Below are positions 1-9,845 of a stretch of DNA of 45,403 bases, piece by piece (position 1 is the stretch's first letter; each line of letters starts with the position of its first letter). The stretch is from positions 113,076-158,478 of the forward strand of contig DGYK01000022.1 in assembly GCA_002398365.1 (NCBI GenBank). Direction: 5' to 3'. This DNA is from Flammeovirgaceae bacterium UBA5008 (GTDB lineage: Bacteria; Bacteroidota; Bacteroidia; Cytophagales; Cyclobacteriaceae). The notes under the pieces are model-generated. The model did no database searches, had not been told where the DNA came from, and saw nothing but the letters and a program-made list of their open reading frames with translations. The position numbers were made by a program, and so were the translations under genes.

Positions 1-3000
1 CTACAAAGAAGTTAAAAGTATTAAGCGAGCGCGGAAGTTTAGTGCTCAGCCCAATGGGCGAAGAATACTGGATTGTTTTGATGGATAAAATAGCGATCAT
101 CAGAGCAGACAAAAACAATGAATACACTGTTCATACATCAGAAATGTCATCGCTGTTGCTTCAAAAAGAAGCTAAGTGTTTTTTTCTTGATCGGTATGGC
201 AACCATTGGATAGGAAGTTGGGGTGGAGGTTTGAGTTTATATGACTCAAAATCAAAACAATTTGTTCAATATACTGAAGTAGATGGGCTGCCTAATAATG
301 TGATTTATGGCATTTTGGATGATGCACATGGCAACTTATGGCTAAGTACCAATTATGGCTTATGTGTTTTTGATCCTTTGCAGCGAAAAGTGATCCGCAA
401 TTTTACCAAGAACGATGGACTTCAAGGCAACGAATTTAACACACACGCATTTTTCAAATCGCCCAATGGCATGATGTATTTCGGAGGTGTAAATGGGCTC
501 ACCTATTTTAATCCTGAAGAAGTCCTTCAAATACCCACACTTGTACCTGAAACAATTATAACCAGTTTCATGGTTAACAATACGCAAAAAGAAAAATTAA
601 AAAATGGAGATGACATTAACCACTCCCTTTTTAAAAAAGAAATCCATCTGGATTGGAGCGAGCGCAATTTCTCATTGAAAATTGCCGGGCTTAGCTTTAC
701 TCAAAACGCAGGCGTTCGTTTTAAATATCAATTAGCCGGCTTTGATGAGAATTGGAATTACATCGGTCAGGAAAGTCAGATTGCGTTTACAAATATTCCT
801 CCAGGCACCTATACGCTCCACATAAAAGCCTCCGACACAGCTGGTCATTGGGAACCCGAAGGTATATCACTCGTTATCGAAATAAAGGCTCCTTATTGGA
901 GAACGTGGTGGTTCTATTCCCTCGCAGTTCTAAGCTGCATTGTTGGTATCTACCTGATTTATCTATTACGAATCAGAAATATCCGTATCCGGAATAAAAA
1001 TCTTGAGCAGGAAGTTGCATTACGTAAAATGGAATTGGACTTAAGCGAAAGCAAATACAAAGAATTGGTCGGCAACATTCCAATTGGCGTGTACTCGGTA
1101 GTGCGTTCATTGAATGGTGAAAACAAAGTAACCTATGCAAGTCCTACCTTCTGCGAGTTAAATGGCTTAACTGAGCATGAAATTTTAGATGACTATCAAG
1201 CCCTGCTTAAACGTCTCCACATAGATGACAAGGTAAAATTTGTTGAGTTAGTACAAGAATCCGTGCGCACCTGTCAGCCTTTTATATGGGAAGGTCGAGC
1301 CGTTATTAACCAGCAACTAAAATATATCCATATTGAGTCCAAACCGAAGAAACAACCCGATGGAAGCATCATCTGGAATGGCATCGAATACGATATTACT
1401 GATCGCAAGCAGGCAGAAGAAAAAATACGAATTGCAAACGAACAGCGTCAGGCTATTTTAGATAACGTACCTGTATTTGTGTTTTGTAAAGACTATGATG
1501 GCAAATTCTTATTCGTCAACGAACTATTCTCCAAATTTCATAATCGCACTTCACACCAAATTATTGGACTTACAGATTTTGAATTATACTCATCGAATAA
1601 GTTAATCAGTCAATTTCAAGAAGACGACAAAAAAGTCATTAATTCCGGTAAATCTCTTTTCATTCCTCAGGAGGTAGTTGAGTTGGAAGATGGTAGCAAA
1701 AAGTACTTTCAAACTACCAAAGTTCCGATTCATATCACCGGTTTAGAAAAGCCAGCCGTGCTAGGAGTGGCTATTGATGTGACAGCTCGCATAGAAATTG
1801 AAAATGAATTACTGAAAGCTAAAATGCAGGCTGAAGCTGCCAGCACTGCTAAGTCTGACTTCCTAGCAAATACCAGTCATGAAATCAGGACACCACTCAA
1901 TGGGGTGATTGGTTTCACTGACTTGCTTAGCAAAACGAATTTAAATACCATTCAACAACAATACGTTTCTACTATTCATCACTCGGCCAATACACTACTA
2001 GATATCATCAATGATATTTTGGACTTCTCAAAAATTGAAGCTGGAAAACTGGAGCTCTCAATTGCAAAAACAGATATCTATGAAATCGGCATTCAAGTGG
2101 CAGATATGGTTAAGTATCAGGCGCACAAAAAGGGAGTTGAATTTTTGTTAAACATCTCTCCTAACGTTCCCCGGTTTATCTGGGCGGACGAAGTGCGACT
2201 CCGCCAAATCCTGATCAACTTGTTGGGTAACGCCATCAAATTTACCGATAGCGGTGAGATTGAATTAAAAATTGAAGCTACTACCGCATCTGAATCAGGG
2301 GAAACTCCTTTTCACTTTAGTGTGCGTGATACAGGCATTGGCATTCAAAAACAAAATCAAGAAAAGATTTTTGAAGCCTTTACACAGGAGGACACTTCCA
2401 CTACCAAAAAATTTGGAGGCACGGGTCTTGGGCTACCAATTGCTAATCGCTTGCTAGCGCTTATGAACTCGCAACTCAAGTTAGCGAGTGAAAGTGGTCA
2501 AGGAAGCACTTTTTATTTTGATATTCAATTCAAGAGCCAGGCTGGCAAAGCCATCGAATGGGAAAACATCGATCATATTCAACGAGTGCTGATTGTGGAT
2601 GATAACAAAAACAACCGCCACATTCTTACTGATATGCTTGCGTTAAAAGAAATTGCTTGTGATAGCGCGGCCAACGGAAAAGAAGCACTCAAATATATTA
2701 AAAGCGGGCAATCGTATGATGTCATTATCATGGATTACCACATGCCGGAAATGAATGGTCTCGATACTGTTCGTAAAATCAGAAAAGCACACAATGGCTA
2801 TCAACAACCAGTGATACTTCTTTATAGTTCTTCAGACGATGACCAGATCAATAAGCAATGCGAAGAACTAAACATCCACCAGCGGTTGGTAAAGCCTGCC
2901 AATATCCAACAATTGTATCATTCGCTTTCGCGGATTCGCATAAAAAATACGAATCCGGATACTAATTTGAATACCGGATTGAGAGAAAATTCTTTTTCCT

Positions 3001-3728
3001 CTTTATGCATTCTGGTAGCCGAAGATAATGCCGTGAATTTATTGCTGGCAAAATCGATTTTGGCAAACCTCATGCCCGGAGCAAAAATTGTAGAAGCTGA
3101 AAATGGAATACTGGCTGTGGAATGTTACCGCAATGAAAATCCGGATTTGGTATTTATGGATGTGCGTATGCCGGAAAAAAATGGATACGAAGCTACAAAA
3201 GAAATTCGGGCTCTAGAAAAAGAAAAACATATACCTATTATTGCCCTTACAGCGGGCACTGCCAAAGGTGATAAAGAGAAATGCCTAGAAGCTGGCATGG
3301 ACGATTACATCAGCAAACCCCTCGTGCAGGAATCGCTTGCCATGGCCATTGAAAAGTGGTTACACATTCCAACGTCAGAGCGAGCCGAAGGCACCGGGGT
3401 CGCGCATCTGCATTTTGACAAAAATCAACTTCAAAAAAGACTGGAATCCAACGACCTAATTATAGGCCAAGTACTGCAAGTCTCTAAAAAAAATATGCAA
3501 CAATACCTTCTTGAAATAAATAAATCAGTTGAGGCTAATGACCGGTCTCAGTTGAGTGAAGAAGGTCATCGACTAAAAGGGCTCGCCTTGAGTTGTTGTT
3601 TTCATTCGCTGACCCATTTAGCAGAAAGACTGGAACGATTGGATTTCAACGATCAGAAGAACCTGCTTGTTCTAATCCGGGAGATTGAAACCGAAATAGC
3701 CTATCTCATGCAAATTAACTATCCATGA
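1..3728 (+). CDS. hybrid sensor histidine kinase, propeller/Y_Y_Y/PAS/PAS/HisKA/HATPase/REC/REC/HPt (5'-truncated)
   Basis: The frame is open from the first base, so the true N-terminus lies outside the window; residues here are counted from the GTG at 42. Visible in order: end of a two-component-regulator beta-propeller (NHWIGSWGGGLSLYD, NLWLSTNYGL repeats, about 1-170), a Y_Y_Y domain (about 200-282), one TM helix (287-309), a coiled coil, two PAS domains (about 340-455 and 463-585), HisKA with phospho-His613 in HEIRTPLNG, HATPase with N-box, DTGIGI and GGTGLGL, two receivers (Asp898 in MDYHMPE, Asp1040 in MDVRMPE) and a C-terminal HPt (His1176 in GHRLKG). The layout implies a periplasmic ligand sensor driving an internal His-Asp-Asp-His relay. 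Classical Bacteroidota HTCS proteins end in an AraC DNA-binding domain; this one ends in HPt, so it must pass phosphate to another protein. The ligand is unknown. Confidence 0.93.
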   Translation, partial: TKKLKVLSERGSLVLSPMGEEYWIVLMDKIAIIRADKNNEYTVHTSEMSSLLLQKEAKCFFLDRYGNHWIGSWGGGLSLYDSKSKQFVQYTEVDGLPNNVIYGILDDAHGNLWLSTNYGLCVFDPLQRKVIRNFTKNDGLQGNEFNTHAFFKSPNGMMYFGGVNGLTYFNPEEVLQIPTLVPETIITSFMVNNTQKEKLKNGDDINHSLFKKEIHLDWSERNFSLKIAGLSFTQNAGVRFKYQLAGFDENWNYIGQESQIAFTNIPPGTYTLHIKASDTAGHWEPEGISLVIEIKAPYWRTWWFYSLAVLSCIVGIYLIYLLRIRNIRIRNKNLEQEVALRKMELDLSESKYKELVGNIPIGVYSVVRSLNGENKVTYASPTFCELNGLTEHEILDDYQALLKRLHIDDKVKFVELVQESVRTCQPFIWEGRAVINQQLKYIHIESKPKKQPDGSIIWNGIEYDITDRKQAEEKIRIANEQRQAILDNVPVFVFCKDYDGKFLFVNELFSKFHNRTSHQIIGLTDFELYSSNKLISQFQEDDKKVINSGKSLFIPQEVVELEDGSKKYFQTTKVPIHITGLEKPAVLGVAIDVTARIEIENELLKAKMQAEAASTAKSDFLANTSHEIRTPLNGVIGFTDLLSKTNLNTIQQQYVSTIHHSANTLLDIINDILDFSKIEAGKLELSIAKTDIYEIGIQVADMVKYQAHKKGVEFLLNISPNVPRFIWADEVRLRQILINLLGNAIKFTDSGEIELKIEATTASESGETPFHFSVRDTGIGIQKQNQEKIFEAFTQEDTSTTKKFGGTGLGLPIANRLLALMNSQLKLASESGQGSTFYFDIQFKSQAGKAIEWENIDHIQRVLIVDDNKNNRHILTDMLALKEIACDSAANGKEALKYIKSGQSYDVIIMDYHMPEMNGLDTVRKIRKAHNGYQQPVILLYSSSDDDQINKQCEELNIHQRLVKPANIQQLYHSLSRIRIKNTNPDTNLNTGLRENSFSSLCILVAEDNAVNLLLAKSILANLMPGAKIVEAENGILAVECYRNENPDLVFMDVRMPEKNGYEATKEIRALEKEKHIPIIALTAGTAKGDKEKCLEAGMDDYISKPLVQESLAMAIEKWLHIPTSERAEGTGVAHLHFDKNQLQKRLESNDLIIGQVLQVSKKNMQQYLLEINKSVEANDRSQLSEEGHRLKGLALSCCFHSLTHLAERLERLDFNDQKNLLVLIREIETEIAYLMQINYP

Positions 3729-3794
3729 TTTAGTACTAATTCCTAAGCCACCTAAAATACGCATCTCATTATCTGCATTATTTTGAAACTCAGT

Positions 3795-6700
3795 ATGATG
3801 AAAAGAAATCGTTCCATTCTGTTTCTAGTGGTTGCCATCAGCAGCTTAACTATTGAAATCGGTTATAGCCAAACTCAAGAAGATAGTCTAAAACGAGTGC
3901 TCAGCACTGGTAAAAACTCAGAGACCAAGGTCAATGCTCTCAACGAACTTGCCATTCTATATTATGGTGTTAACGATAGCATAGCGCTGCAATATGCTCA
4001 GAGCGCTTTACAACTTGCCATCGATTCAAAGTATCGCAAAGGATTGAAAGTTGCACACACTCTGGTTGGGCAAGGAATGGTCAGTGAGGGTTCTTTGTCC
4101 AAAGCACAATTTCATTTCAAACAGTCTGAGGCGATTGTCCTACCCAATAGTATCTCACTGAGCAACTACAATGATTTACAATACGGAATGCTTTATAAAT
4201 ATAAAGGCGTTTATGATTCTGCTTTGTTGAAATATAAACATGTGCTTCATTCCGAATCAAATCTAAAACTTCAGTTTGCACAGGCAGCCTACAAAAATAT
4301 AGCACACGTTCATCTGTTTCGATACGAAAATAAACAGGTCAGACTATACCTCGATAGTGCACGAACAATTTCGATACCCCAAAGTAGAGGCCTTCAAATG
4401 GACATCCTGAATATACAGGGTCAGGTTGATATTAACCTGATAGAAATGAGTAAGGCTTCTGAGTCCTTTGAGGCGATGTGCCAGCTTTCAAAAAAAGACT
4501 CAAGTTCCTATCATCGTGTTGCGTGTGAACTTAATCAATCCAAATTGAAAATGATCGGTGGTGAGAACATAGCAGCGCTCCATCATATTTTACAAGCAGT
4601 GGCACTCACGAAAAAAAGTAATCTCCATCAATACGTGGCCGTGCTGACGCAGGCGGCTGAAGTGTATCTGGAGTTATCCCAACTTGAGCTCACCGGACAG
4701 TATTTATACCAAGCACTAAAAATCAGCGAAAGGGCTGAGTTCCGCCATCAAACCGCGATCATTTACAACAACCTTGCCTGGCTGAACAAAGTACAGCGCA
4801 AGTATATTGATGCTATCGAGTTTTCACAAAAGGCTGAGTTATTGTTTCAATCTATTGGAGATTTGAAGGGAATAGCTGAGGCGCGAAATGTACGGGGTTT
4901 AACTTATCTATTGATGGAGGAATATGACCTTGCAGAAAATGAATACTCAGCTTCACTTGCGATTCGCCAGAAGATTTACGATCAAAGAGGAATTGCAGCA
5001 TCATGGTACAATTTAGCCGACCTCTATTTGGAACAGAATAAAAATGAAAAAGCCTTGCAACTGCTGTATCAGGTAGTAGAAATTGAAAAGAAGATTGGTA
5101 ACAAACCTTATTTATCGATGACATACGGGCTGATTGCCCGGCAACTAGTACGCGATAAGAAATACACGGAAGCTTTGCGGTTTCTTAAAAAATCAGAACA
5201 AGAAGGTCTAAATGATCAATCTCTATTCATACAACGTGATAATGCGCGTAGCTATCGATTTTATTTCGAAGCAATTGGCGATTACAAATCGGCATATGAA
5301 TACCAATTCAAATATCAGGAATTGAATGATGCTATTTATGATCGATTGGGTTCGGATAAACTTGCCGAATACGAAGCGCTCTATAAAGTTGAAAAAAGGG
5401 ATCAAGAAATCGCCCTTCTGAACCAAATAAAACAAAATCAACAAGATCGCATCCACATTCAAAATAGTGAACTTAAGCAACAGACCACCGTGCTTGTTTC
5501 TGCTGGCCTGCTTTTCTTACTACTTAGCATTATTGCAGTACGAAATTATCGATTCAATCAAGCCAAGGACCGAATAAATCAAGAATTGCAAAAATTGAAT
5601 CAAGAAATTTCAGAAAAAAACGAACATGCCCAATCGGCACTAAATGAAATTCAAAAACTGCAAACAGCCTTGCAAATTCAGGAACAACAATACCGTGAAC
5701 TCATTCAAACCGCATCGGATATTATTTGTGAAATGAATGGTCGCGGAAAAATTAACTTTGTTAATCAATCGATCAAACGTCTGTTGGGTTATTCCGAAAA
5801 CGAAATAGTTAACTTCCAATTTGAAACAGTCATTCATCCAGACTACCTATCTCTTACTAAGGAACATTATAACTCCAAAATTTTACAGTGCATTGGCTCC
5901 GATTACTATGAATTACCGGTTCAATCTAAATCCGGAGAAATGTGCTGGGTTGGAATCAGTGCCAGTTTTTTCTATCGTCAAAAAAAACTTACCAAAATTA
6001 CAGTAGTTGCTCGTGATATCACCCGCCAGCACATAGCAGAAGAAGAAGTAAAAAGAAGCCGATCTGAATACGCAAGTTTAGTTGAATCGATCCCAATTGG
6101 AATTTATAAGATGAAGTATTCAGGATTTCAGGACTACGACTACATTTATACCAGCCCCTACTGGAGCGAAATAACCGGAATTCAAAATGATGAGATAGCA
6201 AAACATCCCACTCTATTTGCCGACCGCATCCATCCTGAAGATCGCAGTTCGTATATGAATAACCTGTCGATGCTCAGTGACAACAAATTTTTCTGGGAAG
6301 GAAGAATGAACGACCAAGGACAGACAAAATACATTCGTATAGAATCGCATCATATGATTCAAAATGGTGCTGTCATCCACAACGGATTTATCAAAGATAT
6401 CACCATTCGCAAACTGGCTGAAATCGACACGCAAAATGCACGCGACTTAGCCGAAAAGGCAAATGCGGCCAAATCTGATTTTCTAGCCAATATCACGCAT
6501 GAAATGCGAACCCCGCTCAATGGCATCATTGGGTTTTCGGACCTTCTATTGAAAGGCAATGTGGGTACACAGGAGAAAAAATACATTGCTCCAATACTGC
6601 ATTCTGCACATACTCTACTGAACATGATCGATGATGTGTTGGATTTCTCAAAGATTTCCGCTCAAAAAATGGTTCTTCACCCCGAACCAACCAACATACG

Positions 6701-7151
6701 CGAAATGGTCAAAGAACTCGTTGCTTATCTGCAATTTGAAGCAAATGCAAAGAATCTAAAGCTATTAGCCAGAATCGATCAACGAATTGGAAATTTAATT
6801 TTAGTCGATGACCTTCGACTGCGCCAAGTGCTCTTAAATCTTCTCACCAATGCCCTCAAGTTTACAGAAGTTGGTGAAATCGAATTAGCGATCTCAGTGG
6901 TGTATGAACACCCCAAATCACAAATCATTTTATTTGCTGTGCGCGATACCGGCATCGGGATTGCTTCTTCAGATCATGAAAAAATATTCGAGGCTTTCAT
7001 GCAGGCTGACTTATCTACTACGAAACGATATGGGGGTACCGGACTAGGCCTCACCATATCTAACCAACTGCTTCATCTGATGGGATCTGAACTAAAGTTG
7101 ATCAGTGAGCCTGGCGCAGGAAGCACGTTTTACTTTGAGCTAAAGGTATAA
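3795..7151 (+). CDS. TPR- and PAS-containing sensor histidine kinase
   Basis: A membrane histidine kinase. I place the start at ATG 3795 (or 3798) because MMKRNRSILFLVVAISSL...GYSQ is a clear signal peptide; a TTG at 3783 is in frame but less likely. A periplasmic stretch of TPR-like repeats (about 45-520) precedes one TM helix (about 564-583), a coiled coil, two PAS domains (about 630-745 and 754-872), HisKA with His902 in THEMRTPLNG, and HATPase with NALKF, DTGIGI and GGTGLGL. There is no receiver domain. It follows the upstream hybrid kinase by about 65 bp in the same direction, and their kinase cores are alike (SDFLANxxHExRTPLNG), so the pair probably arose by duplication and may share the upstream protein's receivers and HPt. 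The stimulus is unknown. Confidence 0.93.
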   Translation: MMKRNRSILFLVVAISSLTIEIGYSQTQEDSLKRVLSTGKNSETKVNALNELAILYYGVNDSIALQYAQSALQLAIDSKYRKGLKVAHTLVGQGMVSEGSLSKAQFHFKQSEAIVLPNSISLSNYNDLQYGMLYKYKGVYDSALLKYKHVLHSESNLKLQFAQAAYKNIAHVHLFRYENKQVRLYLDSARTISIPQSRGLQMDILNIQGQVDINLIEMSKASESFEAMCQLSKKDSSSYHRVACELNQSKLKMIGGENIAALHHILQAVALTKKSNLHQYVAVLTQAAEVYLELSQLELTGQYLYQALKISERAEFRHQTAIIYNNLAWLNKVQRKYIDAIEFSQKAELLFQSIGDLKGIAEARNVRGLTYLLMEEYDLAENEYSASLAIRQKIYDQRGIAASWYNLADLYLEQNKNEKALQLLYQVVEIEKKIGNKPYLSMTYGLIARQLVRDKKYTEALRFLKKSEQEGLNDQSLFIQRDNARSYRFYFEAIGDYKSAYEYQFKYQELNDAIYDRLGSDKLAEYEALYKVEKRDQEIALLNQIKQNQQDRIHIQNSELKQQTTVLVSAGLLFLLLSIIAVRNYRFNQAKDRINQELQKLNQEISEKNEHAQSALNEIQKLQTALQIQEQQYRELIQTASDIICEMNGRGKINFVNQSIKRLLGYSENEIVNFQFETVIHPDYLSLTKEHYNSKILQCIGSDYYELPVQSKSGEMCWVGISASFFYRQKKLTKITVVARDITRQHIAEEEVKRSRSEYASLVESIPIGIYKMKYSGFQDYDYIYTSPYWSEITGIQNDEIAKHPTLFADRIHPEDRSSYMNNLSMLSDNKFFWEGRMNDQGQTKYIRIESHHMIQNGAVIHNGFIKDITIRKLAEIDTQNARDLAEKANAAKSDFLANITHEMRTPLNGIIGFSDLLLKGNVGTQEKKYIAPILHSAHTLLNMIDDVLDFSKISAQKMVLHPEPTNIREMVKELVAYLQFEANAKNLKLLARIDQRIGNLILVDDLRLRQVLLNLLTNALKFTEVGEIELAISVVYEHPKSQIILFAVRDTGIGIASSDHEKIFEAFMQADLSTTKRYGGTGLGLTISNQLLHLMGSELKLISEPGAGSTFYFELKV

Positions 7152-7252
7152 TTGGATTTTTAAACTTGGCGCATGAAATAATAGAAAGAGATGTAGCTTT
7201 TAATTAGGTTCGATTACAAAAAAACACACCTTCATCTTATGACAAACTACGT

Positions 7253-9835
7253 CTACTCTGGTACGGTAAATTGAAACGTGCTGCCTTTTCCCAACTCAGA
7301 AGTCACTTTCAATGATCCCTTCCACATTTCAATCATCTTCTTACAAATGGATAAGCCTAGTCCAATACCACCCTTCGAACGGCTTAACCCCTCGTGTGCT
7401 TGGCGGAATGGTTTGAAAATATGCTCCAATTTATCGGGTGCAATACCGATTCCGGTATCGGAAATTTCAAACACAAAATGCTTATCAGATCTCGAAATAG
7501 TCATTGTAACTTCACCTATTTCGGTAAACTTCACAGCATTGCTGATGAAGTTGGTGAGCACTTGGGTAAGATGATACGGATCGATCGTCACCATCGATGA
7601 AGGATGAATTTCATTTTTAAGTTTAAATAAAACCGCCTTCTGTTCCAGAAAATGATCTTGCTTTGCGCGTTTATAAATCACTTCCACCAATTCAAATAGA
7701 TTCAGTTCAGTAGGGAAGGACTTAATCTCTCCCGCTTCAATACTTGCCAAGTCCAGAAGCGATTCAATAATGGTTTGTAAATCGTTCGTACGTCTTTTAA
7801 TGATTGATATATATTCACGCTGCTTTTCGATTGGATTCGGCATTTCTAATAGTTCTGTCATACCTAATATTCCTTGCAAAGGCGTACGGACTTCGTGTGA
7901 TAGGCTGCCTAAGAAAATTGTTTTTAATCGGTTCGATTCCTCCGCAAGTTCTTTGGCATCCATCAACTCTTTTTCGATTCGTTTATATTCAGTTACATCC
8001 TGCACGGTGCCGCGAACGATCACAATCTTATTTTCACCATTACGTCTCACCACACCCATCTCCAATATATTTCTGATTTCACCACTCGGGCGAATTATTC
8101 GCAACTCATATTTAAACTCATTAACAGTAGAATTCACATCAATCTGATTGACCATGCGGTTGATACGGTCTTCCGGATGCACCATATTCAAGTAGGTATT
8201 GAATTGTGCTGGCACATGCGATTGCAATCCAAGAATGTGATATAACTCCTCTGACCAAAACTCTTCTCCTGTAACAAGATTTGCTTCAAAGTTACCAATG
8301 TGGGCGAGCGACTGGGCTTCTAATAATAATTCCTTATGATAAATCAGTTTCGTCTCCGCTTCTTTACGGTCCGTGTTATCCCAAATAATACCATTAATTT
8401 TCAACGGGCGCCCATTCACGTCACGCTCCAGTTTACCCCTACCCGACAGGTAATGTATGGATCCATCGTTCCAGCGTGCTCGAAACTCAGGCGCATAAGC
8501 CGCGTCTTCTTCAATAGTGCGCCTCATATTCTCTTTCATAAAATCTCTATCCTCCGGATGAATCGCTTGAATAAACTCTTCAAGTGTTCCTCTGAAAGAC
8601 TCGAACGGAATACCTAACACAAAACACGTTTGCTCATCAAACGTTCTCCGGTTGGTGGTAAAGTCTAAACTCCAAACACCCATACCAGCTCCGAGTAACG
8701 CCATACGAAGCCGCGTTTTACTTTCAATCAATTCTTGTTCAATATTCTTTCTGTTAGTAATATCCTCCGAAATGCCTAACAAATATTTGGGCTGGCCATG
8801 CTTATCTTTAATAACCAATTTCTTCCCCGCCACAATTCGATTCGATAAAGCTACTTCATATTCATAAATAGCATCCGAGTTTAAAACCTGCAAATCTTGT
8901 TCGCGAACTCGTAGCGCTTCTTCTTCCGAATAAATTCCGGGACCATTTTCAAGAAACCGTTCTTTGGATAAACCTCGGAACATTTCTGTTGCTTTATTCA
9001 CTAACACAAACCGAAAATCGGGAATAGTTTTTACAAACACCATGTGTGGCAGGTATTCCAACACAGTCGATAAAAATACTTCGCTCTCCTCCGCTTTACT
9101 CTTTGCGGTAGCCAATTCCTCATTCAACTTTTTATACTCATCCAATAGTCTTTGGTGCTCTTCGCTTTTAAATAACAGAGCATTTTGAATACTCCGATTA
9201 CTCTTAATCTGCTTAGAAAGTCGGGTAAGAATATTATAGACGAGTAAGTAGCCGGCCAGAAGTATTGTAAATGTGGCGAGGATGGTCAGCGACAATTCGA
9301 TGTCGCGTAAGAATTTAAAATTACGAATACCTTCCTGCTGGTAGAGATTAATACTCTGCTGATTCCATGCATGATATTGTAGCTCCAGTCTGTCAATCTC
9401 TTTGACTGCCTTGTCAATCTTTGCTCGATTGGTAGGTGGAAGGATAGAAAGGCCTGCGGCATACATCTTTTCTACCAAAGGGTTACAAAGCGACAGCAGC
9501 GAATCTACCTGTATAGCGGTAAAATCGCCAGAGCCATGTTTTTTATTATTCTTCAATAACCATTGATGGTTGTTATACCAACGCGGCAACAGTTTCGTCA
9601 ACGAATCTGTACGTGATGGTGCAATGGTATCAAACTGAAGATCATTTTGGATGAGTAGAGCAAGTTTGGTGATACGCTGACTCAACATGTTCTGCTTTTC
9701 TAATACCACCTCTACCGTTTTGTTTTCGTGGTGCTCTTTTAAAAAGTAGCCGACCACCTGATCTTTAGACCAAAACAAAGCAATAACAATCACAACAAAC
9801 AAGATGCTTTTTAATTGAAGTTTGGAAAAGCTCAT
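7253..9835 (-). CDS. sensor histidine kinase with PilJ-like N-terminal sensor and three PAS domains
   Basis: Two TM helices (about 11-30 and 180-204) enclose a periplasmic helical domain with the run NMLSQRITKLALLIQND, typical of the type IV pili methyl-accepting transducer N-terminal (PilJ-like) family. Three PAS domains follow (about 250-370, 372-492, 500-622), each ending in a DIT/DNT/DVT PAC motif, then HisKA with His647 in SHEVRTPLQG and HATPase with DTGIGI and GGIGLGL. There is no receiver. It is the last gene of a four-gene operon, 10 bp after the 9846-11219 kinase, with which it shares the almost identical catalytic stretch FKPFRQAHEGLSRSKGGIG. The likely phospho-acceptor is the HPt-REC protein encoded first in the operon. 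In related proteins the PilJ-like domain binds small anions such as nitrate; that ligand is not proven here. Confidence 0.92.
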   Translation of the reverse strand: MSFSKLQLKSILFVVIVIALFWSKDQVVGYFLKEHHENKTVEVVLEKQNMLSQRITKLALLIQNDLQFDTIAPSRTDSLTKLLPRWYNNHQWLLKNNKKHGSGDFTAIQVDSLLSLCNPLVEKMYAAGLSILPPTNRAKIDKAVKEIDRLELQYHAWNQQSINLYQQEGIRNFKFLRDIELSLTILATFTILLAGYLLVYNILTRLSKQIKSNRSIQNALLFKSEEHQRLLDEYKKLNEELATAKSKAEESEVFLSTVLEYLPHMVFVKTIPDFRFVLVNKATEMFRGLSKERFLENGPGIYSEEEALRVREQDLQVLNSDAIYEYEVALSNRIVAGKKLVIKDKHGQPKYLLGISEDITNRKNIEQELIESKTRLRMALLGAGMGVWSLDFTTNRRTFDEQTCFVLGIPFESFRGTLEEFIQAIHPEDRDFMKENMRRTIEEDAAYAPEFRARWNDGSIHYLSGRGKLERDVNGRPLKINGIIWDNTDRKEAETKLIYHKELLLEAQSLAHIGNFEANLVTGEEFWSEELYHILGLQSHVPAQFNTYLNMVHPEDRINRMVNQIDVNSTVNEFKYELRIIRPSGEIRNILEMGVVRRNGENKIVIVRGTVQDVTEYKRIEKELMDAKELAEESNRLKTIFLGSLSHEVRTPLQGILGMTELLEMPNPIEKQREYISIIKRRTNDLQTIIESLLDLASIEAGEIKSFPTELNLFELVEVIYKRAKQDHFLEQKAVLFKLKNEIHPSSMVTIDPYHLTQVLTNFISNAVKFTEIGEVTMTISRSDKHFVFEISDTGIGIAPDKLEHIFKPFRQAHEGLSRSKGGIGLGLSICKKMIEMWKGSLKVTSELGKGSTFQFTVPE

Positions 9836-9845
9836 ACTTAAAACA

